Source: Luteibacter pinisoli
Lineage (GTDB): Bacteria > Pseudomonadota > Gammaproteobacteria > Xanthomonadales > Rhodanobacteraceae
Assembly: GCF_006385595.1 (NCBI RefSeq)
Contig: NZ_CP041046.1
Coordinates: forward strand, 4,168,501-4,232,500
Direction of reading: 5' to 3'
Length of the DNA: 64,000 bases
Below, in pieces: positions 8,074 through 18,049 of this stretch. The position numbers and the translations under genes were made by a program. The notes beneath the pieces are model-generated. The model saw nothing but the letters and a program-made list of their open reading frames with translations. It ran no database searches and was not told where the DNA came from. The first letter of the stretch is position 1. Each line of letters starts with the position of its first letter.

Positions 8074-9318
8074 GTGTCCTCGATCAAGCCCAGCGCGCAC
8101 CTGGCGGAAGTGCGCTACGAAATCCGCGGCGCCCTGACCCGGCGCGCACGCGACATGGAAGCGGCCGGCCGGCCGATCATCAAGCTGAACATCGGCAACC
8201 CCGGCCGCTACGGCTTCACCACCCCCGCCCACCTGCGCCAGGCCATCGCCACCCACCTGGGCGAGAGCGAAGCCTATGGCCACGAGCAGGGCCTGGAAGA
8301 GGCCCGCGAGGCCATCGTCGCGCAGCAGCTCGCGCGCGGCGCCCAGGGCGTGGATGCCGAGCATGTGTTCGTCGGCAATGGCGTCAGCGAACTGATCGAC
8401 ATCTCCCTGCGCGCGTTGCTGCAGCCGGGCGACGAAGTGCTCCTGCCCAGCCCGGATTACCCGTTGTGGAGCGCCGCCACCATCCTCAACGATGGCAGCC
8501 CGCGCTATTACCGCTGCCTGGCCGAGAACGGGCACCTGCCCGACCCGGACGAGATCGACGCCCTGGTCGGCCCGCGCACGCGTGCGCTGGTGCTGATCAA
8601 CCCGAACAACCCCACGGGCGCCGTCTATCCGAAGGCGTTGCTCGAGCGCATCGTCGAGGTCGCGCGCCGGCATAACCTGCTGCTGCTGTGCGACGAAATC
8701 TACGACGAGATCCTTTACGACGGCACGCCGTTCCAGCCGCTCGCCGCGGTCGCGGGTGATCACCCCTGCGTGAGTTTCGGCGGCCTGTCGAAGGTGCATC
8801 GCGCCTGCGGTTATCGCGTGGGCTGGATGAGCCTGACCGGCACGAAGGCACGCATCGCCGAGTACCGCGACGCGCTGCAGCTGCTCGCCGCGCTGCGCCT
8901 GTGCGCGAATGTCACCGCGCAGTGGGCCGTGCGTCCCGCGCTGCTCGACACGCCGACCATCGGTGAACTCACCACGCCCGGTGGCCGCCTCCACGAGGCA
9001 CGCCGCATCGTGCTCGACCACGTCGCGGCCAGCCCGTATCTCGACGTCGTCGCACCCGGTGGCGCCATCTACGCCTTCCCCTGGGTGCGCGCCGATGCCA
9101 TCGCGCACTTCGACGACACCGCGTTCGCCCTGCGCCTGCTCGACGAAGAAGAAGTGCTCGTGGTGCCCGGCACCAGCTTCAACCTGCCGGCCAGCCGCCA
9201 CCTGCGCCTGACCCTGTTGCCGGAGCCCGCCCAGCTGGCCGAAGTGTTCACCCGGATGGACCGCGTGCTGGCCCGCATGGCGGCGGAAGACCGCCCTGCG
9301 ACGAGCGCGGTCGCCTGA
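8074..9318 (+). CDS. alaA: Alanine/valine aminotransferase AlaA-type (PLP, class I/II)
   Basis: A 414-residue fold-type I PLP aminotransferase very close to E. coli AlaA, which makes alanine from pyruvate and glutamate. Matching blocks are KLNIGNPGRYGF, SPDYPLW, LINPNNPTGAVYPK, DEIYDEILYDG, the PLP lysine in GGLSKVHR (K240), GWM, and LLRLCANV-type text before the C-terminal domain. I place the start at GTG 8074, since homology begins there (SSIKPSAHLAEVRYEIRG) and GGAAG lies upstream. An ATG at 8002 would add unrelated residues. It overlaps the next gene by one base (TGATG), so the two are coupled. Confidence 0.9.
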   Translation: MSSIKPSAHLAEVRYEIRGALTRRARDMEAAGRPIIKLNIGNPGRYGFTTPAHLRQAIATHLGESEAYGHEQGLEEAREAIVAQQLARGAQGVDAEHVFVGNGVSELIDISLRALLQPGDEVLLPSPDYPLWSAATILNDGSPRYYRCLAENGHLPDPDEIDALVGPRTRALVLINPNNPTGAVYPKALLERIVEVARRHNLLLLCDEIYDEILYDGTPFQPLAAVAGDHPCVSFGGLSKVHRACGYRVGWMSLTGTKARIAEYRDALQLLAALRLCANVTAQWAVRPALLDTPTIGELTTPGGRLHEARRIVLDHVAASPYLDVVAPGGAIYAFPWVRADAIAHFDDTAFALRLLDEEEVLVVPGTSFNLPASRHLRLTLLPEPAQLAEVFTRMDRVLARMAAEDRPATSAVA

Positions 9319-9935
9319 TGCCGGCACCCACGTTCCTCGCCCTGGGCGATTCGTACACCATCGGCGAGGGCGTGCCGGAGAACGGCCGCTGGCCCGTGCA
9401 ACTCGTGGCGCGGCTGCATGCGACGCACGTCGAACTGCAGGCACCGCGGATCATCGCGACCACCGGCTGGACGACGGACGAGCTCTCGGCCGCCATGGAT
9501 GAGGCCGGCCTGCACGCAGGTTATGGCCTGGTCACGCTGCTCATCGGCGTGAACAACCAGTACCGCGGCCGCGCGTCGGCGGAATACCGCGAACAGTTCC
9601 TCGCCCTGCTTGAACGCGCCATCGCCCTGGCCGGCGATGCGCGCCGCGTCATCGTCGTATCGATTCCCGACTGGGGGGTCACGCGTTTCGCCGAAGGTCG
9701 CGACCGCGCCGCGATCGCCGATGCCATCGACGCGTTCAACGCCATCGCCCGCGACGAGGCCCAGCGTGCCTTTGCCCGCTGGGTGGACATCACCGGCATC
9801 TCGCGCACGGCAGGCGCGGCCGACGCCATGCTCGTCGACGACGGCCTGCACCCCTCCGCCGCGCAGTACGCGCGGTGGGTCGAGGCCATCCTGCCCCAGG
9901 CCGAGGCCGCGCTGAAGGAACAGAAACGTTCCTGA
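9318..9935 (+). CDS. SGNH/GDSL-family hydrolase
   Basis: A 205-residue SGNH hydrolase without an obvious signal peptide, so probably cytoplasmic. Block I is LALGDSYTIGEGV with the nucleophile Ser. Block III is VTLLIGVNNQYRG, where Asn supports the oxyanion. Block V is DDGLHPSAAQYARW with the catalytic Asp and His. Likely an esterase or carbohydrate deacylase; the substrate is unknown. Its start overlaps the aminotransferase stop by one base. Confidence 0.88.
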   Translation: MPAPTFLALGDSYTIGEGVPENGRWPVQLVARLHATHVELQAPRIIATTGWTTDELSAAMDEAGLHAGYGLVTLLIGVNNQYRGRASAEYREQFLALLERAIALAGDARRVIVVSIPDWGVTRFAEGRDRAAIADAIDAFNAIARDEAQRAFARWVDITGISRTAGAADAMLVDDGLHPSAAQYARWVEAILPQAEAALKEQKRS

Positions 9936-10008
9936 AACACGAACGCCATCCGATGGTTACAGCTCGGCCCGACACTGATCTCCCGGGACAACCCCGGAAA
10001 TCGACGCC

Positions 10009-10872
10009 ATGGCCAAGCTCACCTGCCGCAGCGCCTTCATCTCAGACGTGCATCTAGGCACGCCCGACTGCAAGGCTGCCTACCTCCTCGACTTCCTGCG
10101 TAGCGTGCAATGCGAACGGCTCTACCTCGTCGGCGACATCATCGACCTGGAAGCCCTCGCCAAACGCCACTGGTGGCACCCCGACCATAGCGCCGTCATC
10201 GCGGAACTCATCGCGATGGCCGCGCGCGGCGTCGAGGTCATCTACATTCCCGGCAACCACGATTACCAGATGCGCGGCCTGGCCGGTTCCACGCTCGCGG
10301 GTATCCGCGTGGAGCTGGATGCCCTGCACGAAGGCGCGGATGGCCGCCGTTACCGGGTGAGCCACGGTGACGAATTCGACCCCGAGCATATCGGCAAGCG
10401 CTGGCTGACCCTGCTGGGCGACACGATGCACCGCTTCATCTGCTGGGCCAACCGGCGCATGCACGCGGTGCGCCGGCGGATGGAACTGCCCTACGTGCCG
10501 CTCTCCATCATCATCAAGTCGCACATCGGCCTGGCCATGGCCTACATCCGCGGCTACGAGCAGCGCGTGGCCGCCGACGCGGCGGAGCGTGGCCTGGACG
10601 GGCATATCTGCGGGCACATCCATTTCGGCCACATGCGCCCGATCAACGGCATCCTGTACCTCAACGACGGCGACTGGGTGGAACATTGCACGGCGCTGGT
10701 CGAGGACTTCAGCGGCGCCATGGAACTGGTCCACTGGACCGAGCGCTACACCCCGCTCGGTCGCGCCAGCCGTGAGACGATCCTGCCCTCCCCGGCGGCG
10801 GTGCTCAGTTTCGCCCCGCTGGCGGATTGCCGGAACGATCTTTCGACGCTGGCGCCCGCCCTGGCGGGTTGA
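10009..10872 (+). CDS. UDP-2,3-diacylglucosamine diphosphatase-like metallophosphoesterase
   Basis: A 287-residue calcineurin-type phosphoesterase with all metal-binding motifs: ISDVHLG near the N-terminus, VGDIID, IPGNHDY, SHGDEFD and HICGHIHFGHM. It resembles the LpxH family, which removes UMP in lipid A synthesis. This subgroup is longer and is often found in addition to a true LpxH, so the substrate may be a related lipid or nucleotide-sugar. It is encoded as a single gene between the SGNH hydrolase and the glutaredoxin fusion. Confidence 0.8.
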   Translation: MAKLTCRSAFISDVHLGTPDCKAAYLLDFLRSVQCERLYLVGDIIDLEALAKRHWWHPDHSAVIAELIAMAARGVEVIYIPGNHDYQMRGLAGSTLAGIRVELDALHEGADGRRYRVSHGDEFDPEHIGKRWLTLLGDTMHRFICWANRRMHAVRRRMELPYVPLSIIIKSHIGLAMAYIRGYEQRVAADAAERGLDGHICGHIHFGHMRPINGILYLNDGDWVEHCTALVEDFSGAMELVHWTERYTPLGRASRETILPSPAAVLSFAPLADCRNDLSTLAPALAG

Positions 10873-10944
10873 TTTCACATTGATAGCGCCCATCTGCGAG
10901 GGATGCCGGTAAAATGGCCCCTTTCCTTTGCGGTGATCCCCTCC

Positions 10945-11868
10945 ATGGCTCTTGATACCCCCACCCGCGAGCGCATCGAATCCCTTCTCGCCGAGCACGA
11001 GGTCGTGCTGTTCATGAAGGGGACGCGCCAGCAGCCGATGTGCGGCTTTTCCGCCGCGGCGACCAACACGCTGAACGACGTGGTCGAGACGTACCACACG
11101 GTGAACGTGCTGGAAGACCCGGAAATCCGCGAGGGCATCAAGGAATACGGCCAGTGGCCCACCATTCCCCAGCTGTACGTGAAGGGCGAGCTGGTCGGCG
11201 GCTCGGACATCATCCGCCAGATGTACACCAGCGGTGAGCTGTACACCCTGTTCGGTTCGGCCGCGCCGGACCGCACGCCGCCGGAAATCACCATCACCGA
11301 GAAGGCCGCCGAAGCCATCCGTGGCGGCATGGCCAATGCCCAGGGCATGGCCCTGCACCTGGAAATCGGCCCGGACCACAGCGCCGGCTTCCAGCTGGCC
11401 CCGGCCGGCGACCACGACATCGTCACCGTCGCCAGCGGTATCGAAGTGCATTTCGATCCGGGCAGCGCGCAGCGCGCGAAGGGCATCGTGATCGACTGGG
11501 TCACCACCGTGCAGGGCGAAGGCCTCAGCCTGAAGTTCCCGGGCGCCGTCGAGATCGCCTCGATGAGCGTGCATGAGCTGAAGGACCGCCTGGCCGCCAA
11601 CGACATCGTGCTGGTCGACGTCCGCCCGGCCCACGGCCGCGCTGCCGCCGCTCCGCTCGCCGGCGCGCGCATCCTGGAAGACGAAGGCTACGAAGCCCTC
11701 GCCACCCTGCCGAAGGACACCGCCATCGCGTTCATCTGCCACCACGGCATCTCCAGCCGCACGGCCGCTGAGCGCTTCGCCGCCCATGGTTTCACGAACC
11801 TGTACAGCGTCGACGGCGGCATGGACGCGTGGGCACGCCAGATCGACCCGACGGTCGCGCTGTACTGA
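10945..11868 (+). CDS. Grx4 monothiol glutaredoxin fused to IscA-like and rhodanese domains
   Basis: A 307-residue three-domain protein. Residues 1-105 are a monothiol glutaredoxin with the CGFS active site (Cys33) and the WPTIPQLYVKGELVGGSDI glutathione-binding block, as in GrxD, which carries [2Fe-2S] clusters. Residues about 112-195 resemble the HesB/IscA fold (ITEKAAEAIRGGM...), but I see no cluster-ligand cysteines there. Residues about 200-307 are a rhodanese domain with active-site Cys265 in FICHHGISSRTA. The likely role is iron-sulfur cluster handling or sulfur transfer. ATG 10945 begins the glutaredoxin homology; the upstream ATG at 10903 is not needed. A strong terminator follows. 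Confidence 0.88.
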   Translation: MALDTPTRERIESLLAEHEVVLFMKGTRQQPMCGFSAAATNTLNDVVETYHTVNVLEDPEIREGIKEYGQWPTIPQLYVKGELVGGSDIIRQMYTSGELYTLFGSAAPDRTPPEITITEKAAEAIRGGMANAQGMALHLEIGPDHSAGFQLAPAGDHDIVTVASGIEVHFDPGSAQRAKGIVIDWVTTVQGEGLSLKFPGAVEIASMSVHELKDRLAANDIVLVDVRPAHGRAAAAPLAGARILEDEGYEALATLPKDTAIAFICHHGISSRTAAERFAAHGFTNLYSVDGGMDAWARQIDPTVALY

Positions 11869-11888
11869 GCCACCCGTCGTAGTACACG

Positions 11889-11916
11889 AAAGGCGCCCAC
11901 CCGGGCGCCTTTTTTG
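11889..11916 (+). terminator. Intrinsic terminator after the glutaredoxin fusion gene
   Basis: An 8-base-pair stem AGGCGCCC/GGGCGCCT with loop ACCC is followed by a run of six T. It sits between the convergent glutaredoxin and cobS genes and is oriented for the plus strand. Confidence 0.9.
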
Positions 11917-11918
11917 TT

Positions 11919-12635
11919 TTAGAGCACCATTGCCAGGAGGATCGCGGCTTCGATGAGTTCGACCATCGCACCGGCGGTGTCGCCGGTGAAGCCGCCGATG
12001 CGGTGCACGCAGGTGCGCCGCCAGAGATAGCCGACGACGAGGGCGGCCGCGAGGGCTTTGAGGCCCGCGTAGCCGAACACGAACGTGATGATGAGCGTCA
12101 GGGCGACGGCGATGTGGCAGCCGAGGGCGGGGGCGCCGCTGAGGGGTGCGCCGAGGCCTTTTTCGCGGACGTAGGGCGTGGTGAGGAACAGGGCGACGAG
12201 GGCGCCGCGGGCGAGGAGTGGGGGGAGGAGGAGTGCCCAGGGGAGGGGGTCGCGAACGGCGCTTAGGGCTGCGAATTTGAGGAGGGAAACGAGCACCAGG
12301 GACATCACGCCGGCGGGGCCGCAGCGTGGGTCTTTCATGATCGCCAGCGTGCGTGCGCGGTCGCCAAGGCCCCCGACCCAGGCGTCGGCGCTGTCCGCAA
12401 GGCCGTCGAGGTGCAGGGCGCCGGTGATCACCACCCACAGGACGAGCATCAGCGCGCCGGCGGGCAACGCCGGCACATGGCGCAGGCACCACGCGACGAG
12501 GACGAAGAGCAGGCCCAGGACGAGGCCGACCAGCGGATACCACTTCAGCGATGCCGCTTGCGCACGCACATCCCACGCCACGTTCGGCATCGGCAGGCGA
12601 GTGAGAAAGGCGAAAGCGATGACGATGGCGCGCAT
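11919..12635 (-). CDS. cobS: Adenosylcobinamide-GDP ribazoletransferase (cobalamin synthase)
   Basis: A 238-residue polytopic membrane enzyme that joins adenosylcobinamide-GDP to alpha-ribazole(-phosphate), the last assembly step of cobalamin. Characteristic text includes FAFLTRLPMP at the N-terminus, WYPLVGLVLG, and the acidic segment HLDGLADSADAWVGG, which supplies metal ligands. Then come GALHLDGLA-type helices and RIGGFTGDTAGAMVELIE near the end. About six membrane segments are visible. It is the last gene of the cobalamin operon. Its ATG overlaps the cobC stop by one base (TGATG). Confidence 0.95.
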   Translation of the reverse strand: MRAIVIAFAFLTRLPMPNVAWDVRAQAASLKWYPLVGLVLGLLFVLVAWCLRHVPALPAGALMLVLWVVITGALHLDGLADSADAWVGGLGDRARTLAIMKDPRCGPAGVMSLVLVSLLKFAALSAVRDPLPWALLLPPLLARGALVALFLTTPYVREKGLGAPLSGAPALGCHIAVALTLIITFVFGYAGLKALAAALVVGYLWRRTCVHRIGGFTGDTAGAMVELIEAAILLAMVL

Positions 12636-13174
12636 CAGTGTCCCCAGTGGATGCCGTGCAACGACGCGTGCGGTACGTCGAACCCGGCCATGTCGGCGAG
12701 TGGCCGCTGCTCGGCCAGGCAGCGCAGGAGGCGGATCGCGCCGCCGTGGGTGACGACCAGCGTGCGCGCGCCGTGGACTTCGCTCGCGATGTCATCCATC
12801 GCCGCAGACAGCCGCGCCCCGAAGGCGTCGAAGGTTTCCGCGCCTGGCGGTGGATACGTCACCGGATCCTTCCAGAACCGGCCGAGTGCGTCGCCCTGCC
12901 CGGCCGCCAGTGTTTCCATCGACACGCCTTGCCAGGCGCCGAAGTGATACTCCACCAGACGCGCATCGAGCCGTAGCGGTATGGCGCGTTTCGCTGCCAG
13001 CTCTTCCGCGAAGTGCGCGCAGCGCACGAGCGGCGACGACACGATCCGGTCCCATGCCTGCCCTTCCACGGCGGCCCGTAACTGCGACCAGCCGAGTTCG
13101 GTCAACGGATCATCGAGCTGGCCGCGATAGCTGCGATGCCCCGTATCGCCGTGGCGAAGGAGGTGGATGCTCAT
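12635..13174 (-). CDS. cobC: Alpha-ribazole phosphatase (histidine phosphatase)
   Basis: A 179-residue histidine phosphatase with the catalytic LLRHGDTG motif at residues 5-12 (His8), the second-half Arg in SSPLVRC, the acidic EYHFGAWQG, and the C-terminal catalytic His in VVTHGGAIR. Position between cobT and cobS supports dephosphorylation of alpha-ribazole phosphate or cobalamin phosphate. The ATG overlaps the cobT stop (ATGA). A longer reading frame upstream is only read-through over cobT. Confidence 0.88.
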   Translation of the reverse strand: MSIHLLRHGDTGHRSYRGQLDDPLTELGWSQLRAAVEGQAWDRIVSSPLVRCAHFAEELAAKRAIPLRLDARLVEYHFGAWQGVSMETLAAGQGDALGRFWKDPVTYPPPGAETFDAFGARLSAAMDDIASEVHGARTLVVTHGGAIRLLRCLAEQRPLADMAGFDVPHASLHGIHWGH

Positions 13175-14214
13175 GCCTCGGAGACACCGGCCTCGGCGAA
13201 CGTCGCCATCGAACCGTGCAGCGTGCAGGCCATGCGCAGCAGGGGCACGGCCACGGCGGCGCCGCTGGCTTCGCCCAGGCGCATGTGCAGGTCCAGCAGC
13301 GGCGAGGCCTGTAACGCATCGAGCACGCGGCCGTGGCCGCGCTCGTGCGAGCGGTGCGCGAAGATCATCCACGGCCGCGCATCGGGGCGTAGTGCCACGG
13401 CGGCCAGCGCGGCCGTGCTGGCGATGAAACCATCGACGAGCACCGGCAGGCCGCACTGCGCGGCGGCGACGAAGGCACCGGTGAGGGCGGCGATTTCGAA
13501 GCCCCCGTAGTGGCGGAGCATCTCGCGCGGCGCTATCGCCGAGGCATGGGCACACAGCGCGTCGGTGATCACCTGCGCCTTGCGCGCCACGCCCTGTTTG
13601 TCGAGGCCGGTGCCGGGGCCGGCCAGCACGTCAGGCTTCTCGCCCAGCAGCGCGCACGCCAGCGCGCTGGCCGCCGTGGTGTTGCCGATGCCCATGTCAC
13701 CGCCGATGTAGAGCTCGGCGCCATCCGCGGTGGCGCGCGCCACGCTGCGGATACCGGCGTCGAACGCGGCGTCGAGTTCGTCGTCGGTCATGGCGGGCAC
13801 GTGGCGCAGGTTGGCTGTCGATGGTGCGATGATCTCTCGGCGCACGCCGGGGATCTCGCCCGGGTCGTTCACCGTGCCCAGGTTCACCACCTCCAGCGTG
13901 GCACCGAGCTCTCGCGCGAGCACGGCGATGGCCGCGCCGCCGTTGGCGAAGTTGCGCAGCATCTCGCCGGTCACCGCTTGCGGGAAGGCGGAGATGCCTT
14001 CGGCCGCCACGCCGTGATCGCCCGCGAAGACGGAAATATGCACCCGATCCACGCGCGGACGCTTGCGCGACTGCAATGACGCGAGCTGGATGGCCAGCGC
14101 TTCCAGGCGGCCGAGCGAGCCCGGGGGCTTGGTCAGGGTGTCCTGGCGTTCCGCCGCTGCCGCCGCGGCGGCGTGGTCGGGAACCCGGCAGGGCACGGTC
14201 ATCCAGCGTTTCAT
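13171..14214 (-). CDS. cobT: Nicotinate-nucleotide-dimethylbenzimidazole phosphoribosyltransferase
   Basis: A 347-residue CobT that activates the lower ligand base (dimethylbenzimidazole or another base) to alpha-ribazole phosphate using nicotinate mononucleotide. Recognisable blocks are [32 protein letters not shown], and [12 protein letters not shown]. The C-terminal [14 protein letters not shown] carries the catalytic Glu of the family. Its 4-base overlaps with cobU upstream and cobC downstream fit tight co-translation. Confidence 0.97.
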   Translation of the reverse strand: MKRWMTVPCRVPDHAAAAAAAERQDTLTKPPGSLGRLEALAIQLASLQSRKRPRVDRVHISVFAGDHGVAAEGISAFPQAVTGEMLRNFANGGAAIAVLARELGATLEVVNLGTVNDPGEIPGVRREIIAPSTANLRHVPAMTDDELDAAFDAGIRSVARATADGAELYIGGDMGIGNTTAASALACALLGEKPDVLAGPGTGLDKQGVARKAQVITDALCAHASAIAPREMLRHYGGFEIAALTGAFVAAAQCGLPVLVDGFIASTAALAAVALRPDARPWMIFAHRSHERGHGRVLDALQASPLLDLHMRLGEASGAAVAVPLLRMACTLHGSMATFAEAGVSEA

Positions 14215-14732
14215 GGCAGCGATCCTTTCATCACGAGGGGGAGCCCGGCGGCCACGAACACAACGCGTTCGCAGGCCACCGCGAGGGATTGGTGCAGGCG
14301 ACCGGCTTCGTCGACGAAGCGGCGCGTGAGTTCGCCCATCGGGGTGATGCCGAGGCCAACCTCATTGCTCACCATAACGATGTCGTGCGGCAGGTCGCTT
14401 ACGGCGGCAAGTAACGCGGCGTGTTCGCTGGCGAAATGCCTGCCGTCATCGATCCCGAGCGCGTTGGAGAGCCACAGGGTCAGGCAGTCCACCAGCAGCA
14501 GCCGGTGCGGTGCGGCGTGCTCGCGCAAGGCCGCGGCGAGGGCGAGCGGTTCCTCGACGGAGAGCCATGTCGAAGGTCGACGTGCGCGATGGTGCGTGAT
14601 GCGCTCGGCCATCTCGCCATCGAGCGCCTGGGCCGTCGCGATGTAGACCACGTCCTTTTCGCTCTCGCAGGCGAGGCGTTCGGCCAGCGCGCTCTTTCCC
14701 GAACGGGCGCCACCAAGGATCAGCGTCTTCAT
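14211..14732 (-). CDS. cobU: Adenosylcobinamide kinase/guanylyltransferase
   Basis: A 173-residue bifunctional enzyme that phosphorylates adenosylcobinamide and then adds GMP. The P-loop GGARSGKS lies at residues 7-14. The H47-H48 pair in [10 protein letters not shown] is where the guanylylated His of the Salmonella enzyme lies. The sequence [12 protein letters not shown] gives the Walker B-like strand, and [11 protein letters not shown] follows. Four-base overlaps occur with cobQ and cobT. Confidence 0.96.
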   Translation of the reverse strand: MKTLILGGARSGKSALAERLACESEKDVVYIATAQALDGEMAERITHHRARRPSTWLSVEEPLALAAALREHAAPHRLLLVDCLTLWLSNALGIDDGRHFASEHAALLAAVSDLPHDIVMVSNEVGLGITPMGELTRRFVDEAGRLHQSLAVACERVVFVAAGLPLVMKGSLP

Positions 14733-16195
14733 CCGTGCAATCCAAACCAGTCCGCCAGGCGGCCGGTATCCAGGTGGGCATCGAGGGTGTCGGCGAGCCG
14801 GTCGATCGACGCCTCGCGCAGCGCATGGATATCAAGCGGTGCGGCATCCGCCAGGCCAGCGTGGCGTAACAGTGCCGCGAGGGTATCAGGGTGATCGAAC
14901 ACGCCGTGGAGATACGTGCCCATCACCCGGGAATCTGCCGAAACGGCGCCATCGTTATACGTGGGCGCGCCGAGGACGGCGAAGGGATGATCGAGCGCCG
15001 GGCCACGTGAAACACCGCAGTGGATTTCGTAACCGCTCACGCGGGCGTCGCTGCCGTGCAAGGTACCCGTCACGCGACGAAGCACTTTATGCGGCGTCAT
15101 CACCGTCTCCATGTCGAGCAGGCCAAGCCCATCACTGGAGCCGGGCTCGCCTTCGATGCCATCGGGATCGTGCACGGCGTGGCCGAGCATCTGGAAACCG
15201 CCACAGATGCCCATCACCTGCCCGCCATAGCGCACGTGGCGCAGGATCGCCTTGTCCCAGCCGCGCTCGCGTAGCCAGGCAAGGTCGGCGCGGGTCGACT
15301 TCGAGCCCGGGATCACGATGAGGTCGCACGCGGGGATGGCGTCGCCCGGGCCGACGAAGACGCAGTCGACATCGGGGTGCGCGCGCAGCGCGTCGAAATC
15401 GTTGTGGTTGCTGATCCGCGGCAGGGCCGGCACCGCGATGCGAAGGCGCGCCCCGGTGCGTACGGCATGCACGCGCGGCAAGGCGTCTTCCGCTTCAAGC
15501 ACCAGCCCGTGCAGGTACGGCAGCACACCGATCACCGGCTTGCCGGTCTCGCGCTCCAGCCAGTCCAGGCCCGGCTGCAATAGCGAGAGATCGCCGCGGA
15601 AGCGGTTGATGACGAAGCCGACGATCCGCGCACGCTCGCTCGGCGCGAGCACCGCCAACGTGCCGACCAGGTGCGCGAACACGCCGCCGCGGTCGATATC
15701 CGCGACGAGGATCACCGGGCAGTCCACGGCCTCGGCGTAACCCATGTTGGCGATGTCGCGCTCGCGCAGGTTCACCTCGGCGGGGCTGCCCGCGCCTTCG
15801 ACCACGATGGCGTCATACGCCTCGGAGAGGCGCGCATGCGAGGCCAGTACCGCGTCCATGGCCACGCGCTTGTACGCGTGGTAGCCCACGGCATCCATGT
15901 TGCCCACGGGATGGCCGTGGACGATCACCTGCGCACCGGTGTCGCTGTTCGGTTTGAGCAGGACGGGATTGAAGTCGGTATGTGGTGCCACGCGGGCGGC
16001 CTGGGCCTGCACGGCCTGGGCGCGGCCGATCTCGCCGCCATCGACGGTCACGGCCGCGTTGAGCGCCATGTTCTGCGGCTTGAACGGCGCGACGCGCACG
16101 CCGCGTCGCGCCAGCCAGCGGCACAGCGCGGCGACCACGATGCTCTTGCCCGCATCGGACGTGCAGCCTTGCACCATCAGGACGCGGGCGGTCAC
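14729..16195 (-). CDS. cobQ: Cobyric acid synthase
   Basis: A 488-residue ATP-dependent amidotransferase that amidates the b, d, e and g carboxylates of adenosylcobyrinate diamide. The N-terminal domain has the dethiobiotin-synthetase-like P-loop GCTSDAGKS (residues 10-18) and [12 protein letters not shown]. The C-terminal glutaminase has its Cys in [12 protein letters not shown] and catalytic His in [11 protein letters not shown]. Overlaps of 4 bases on both sides place it firmly in the operon. Confidence 0.97.
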   Translation of the reverse strand: MTARVLMVQGCTSDAGKSIVVAALCRWLARRGVRVAPFKPQNMALNAAVTVDGGEIGRAQAVQAQAARVAPHTDFNPVLLKPNSDTGAQVIVHGHPVGNMDAVGYHAYKRVAMDAVLASHARLSEAYDAIVVEGAGSPAEVNLRERDIANMGYAEAVDCPVILVADIDRGGVFAHLVGTLAVLAPSERARIVGFVINRFRGDLSLLQPGLDWLERETGKPVIGVLPYLHGLVLEAEDALPRVHAVRTGARLRIAVPALPRISNHNDFDALRAHPDVDCVFVGPGDAIPACDLIVIPGSKSTRADLAWLRERGWDKAILRHVRYGGQVMGICGGFQMLGHAVHDPDGIEGEPGSSDGLGLLDMETVMTPHKVLRRVTGTLHGSDARVSGYEIHCGVSRGPALDHPFAVLGAPTYNDGAVSADSRVMGTYLHGVFDHPDTLAALLRHAGLADAAPLDIHALREASIDRLADTLDAHLDTGRLADWFGLHG

Positions 16196-17148
16196 GCCAT
16201 GACCTCGCGCATCGCGTTCGCCAGTCGTGCCAGTGAGGCACCGTCGGGCGGCAGGCCAAAGCGCAGTGCAGACGGTTCGTTGAACAGGCGAACGAGGATG
16301 CCCCTTGCAGCGAGGCCGTCATGCAGGCGCGCGGCGTCGGGATGGGCGCAGTACTGGAACAAGTCGGTTCCTCCGGTGGGTGGCAGTCCGGCCTCGCTGA
16401 GTGTTGTGGCAAGGGCGGCGCTGTCGGCGCGCAGCCGCTCGCGCATCGTCGCCTGCCATGCCGTGTCGCGAAGCGCCGCGGCGACGGCGAAGCGCGTGGG
16501 GCCGGTGAGCGACCAGGGGCCAAGGTGTTCGCGCAGCGCGTCGAGCAGCGCGGGCCAGGCGGCGACGAAGCCAGCGCGTGCGCCGGCCAGGCCGAAGAAC
16601 TTGCCGATGGAGCGGAGCAGGATCAGGCCTTCGCGTGGTTGGAGGAAGTGTTCGGGGTGGGTGTCGGCGAAGGCTTCGTCGATGATGGTCCAGCGGTGAT
16701 GGTCACCGCGAGAGACGACATGGGGGAGGCGTTCGCCGGTGGGGTTGTTGGGGGAGATGAAGACGGTGACGTCGAAGGTGTCGGCGCGCGCGAGCAGGTC
16801 GTCCATGGGCAGTAGCGTGACGTCGTGGCCTGCTTCGCGCCATGCGTGGGCGTGTTCGGCGTAGCCGGGCGCCAGCACGCCGACGCGACAGCGTGGGCGC
16901 AGGCGGGGCAAGGCCTGGATCGCCGCCTGCGTTCCGGCGACCGGGAGCAGTGCGTCGCAGCGGTAGTACGCGCGGGCCGCGTCGAGCAGGTCGTCCTCGT
17001 CTTCGGGCAGGCGGTGCCACGCGTCCGCTGGAATCGCCGGGACAGGCCAAGCGTGGGGGCTCACGCCCGTTGACAGGTCGAGCCACTGGTCGCGCGGTAG
17101 GCCGTACCTGGCCACCGCTCGGGCAAGGCGTCCGCCGTGTTCAAGCAT
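16192..17148 (-). CDS. cobD: Threonine-phosphate decarboxylase
   Basis: A 318-residue PLP enzyme of the histidinol-phosphate aminotransferase fold. It makes (R)-1-amino-2-propanol phosphate, the linker of the nucleotide loop. Evidence: [15 protein letters not shown] at the N-terminus, [13 protein letters not shown], the IIDEAFAD Asp block, and the PLP lysine in [18 protein letters not shown] start at ATG 17148, where the family homology begins ([16 protein letters not shown]). The upstream ATG at 17316 lies inside cbiB. The start overlaps the cbiB stop by 8 bases. Confidence 0.92.
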   Translation of the reverse strand: MLEHGGRLARAVARYGLPRDQWLDLSTGVSPHAWPVPAIPADAWHRLPEDEDDLLDAARAYYRCDALLPVAGTQAAIQALPRLRPRCRVGVLAPGYAEHAHAWREAGHDVTLLPMDDLLARADTFDVTVFISPNNPTGERLPHVVSRGDHHRWTIIDEAFADTHPEHFLQPREGLILLRSIGKFFGLAGARAGFVAAWPALLDALREHLGPWSLTGPTRFAVAAALRDTAWQATMRERLRADSAALATTLSEAGLPPTGGTDLFQYCAHPDAARLHDGLAARGILVRLFNEPSALRFGLPPDGASLARLANAMREVMA

Positions 17149-18049
17149 GCGCAACCACTCCGATGAGCAGGGCGACAACGAGCCATACCGCGACGCCGCG
17201 ATCCACGAGGCCAAGCGCGCCACGGATGCTCGTCGCATCGGGCGCATCGCCCTCGCCGAGCAGCGGGCGTTCCTGCCATTGGCCGTGGTACGGCGCCGGG
17301 CCACCCAGCGCCACATGCAGGGCCCCTGCCCCGGCAGCCATCACCGGGCCGGCGTTGGGGCTTTTCCATCGCGGCGCCTGCGCGCGCCAGCAACGCAGCG
17401 CGCCATCAAAGCGACCGGCCATCGCGTAGGTGAGTGCCGTGAGTCGTGCGGGGAGGTAACCGAGCACATCGTCGAGGCGTGCGGCGGCCCAGCCAAAATG
17501 CAGGTAACGCGGCGTGCGATAGCCCCACATCGCATCCAGCGTGTTGGCCAACCGGAAGAGCAGCGCGCCAGGGCCACCGAGCAGCGCAAACCAGAACATC
17601 GCGCCGAAGACCGCGTCGTGTCCGTTTTCCAGTACCGATTCGGTGGCGGCGCCCGCCACCTGCGAGGCCGTCAGGGCGGCGGTGTCGCGGCTGACCATCC
17701 AGCCGACGGCGACGCGGGCGGCATCGAGGTCATGGCGTGCGAGCGCGTCGGCGATGGGGCGGGCGTGCTCGCCAAGGCTACGCCGGCCGATCGCCGCGTA
17801 GAGCACCACGACATCCAGCACGAACACGGCCCACGCCGGCAGCACCCCGCGTAACGCCACGAGCAACGCCACCGGCACCCCGACCGCCAGGCACCATGCG
17901 GCCACGCCCGCGACGCGCGCATCGCGATGAAGCCAGCGCTCCACGGCGCTGGCGACGCGCCCGTACCCCACCAGCGGATGCCAGCGCTTCGGTTCACCCA
18001 ACCACGCATCCAGCCCTGTCGCGAGCAGCATGGCCAACGCGACGCTCAC
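17141..18049 (-). CDS. cbiB: Adenosylcobinamide-phosphate synthase
   Basis: A 302-residue polytopic membrane protein (CbiB; called CobD in Pseudomonas) that attaches aminopropanol or its phosphate to cobyric acid. Family signatures are [19 protein letters not shown] at the N-terminus, [23 protein letters not shown], NLxD-like [10 protein letters not shown], and [16 protein letters not shown]. It overlaps cbiA by 4 bases. To avoid confusion I use the Salmonella name, because the downstream decarboxylase is called cobD in that nomenclature. Confidence 0.95.
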   Translation of the reverse strand: MSVALAMLLATGLDAWLGEPKRWHPLVGYGRVASAVERWLHRDARVAGVAAWCLAVGVPVALLVALRGVLPAWAVFVLDVVVLYAAIGRRSLGEHARPIADALARHDLDAARVAVGWMVSRDTAALTASQVAGAATESVLENGHDAVFGAMFWFALLGGPGALLFRLANTLDAMWGYRTPRYLHFGWAAARLDDVLGYLPARLTALTYAMAGRFDGALRCWRAQAPRWKSPNAGPVMAAGAGALHVALGGPAPYHGQWQERPLLGEGDAPDATSIRGALGLVDRGVAVWLVVALLIGVVAHA

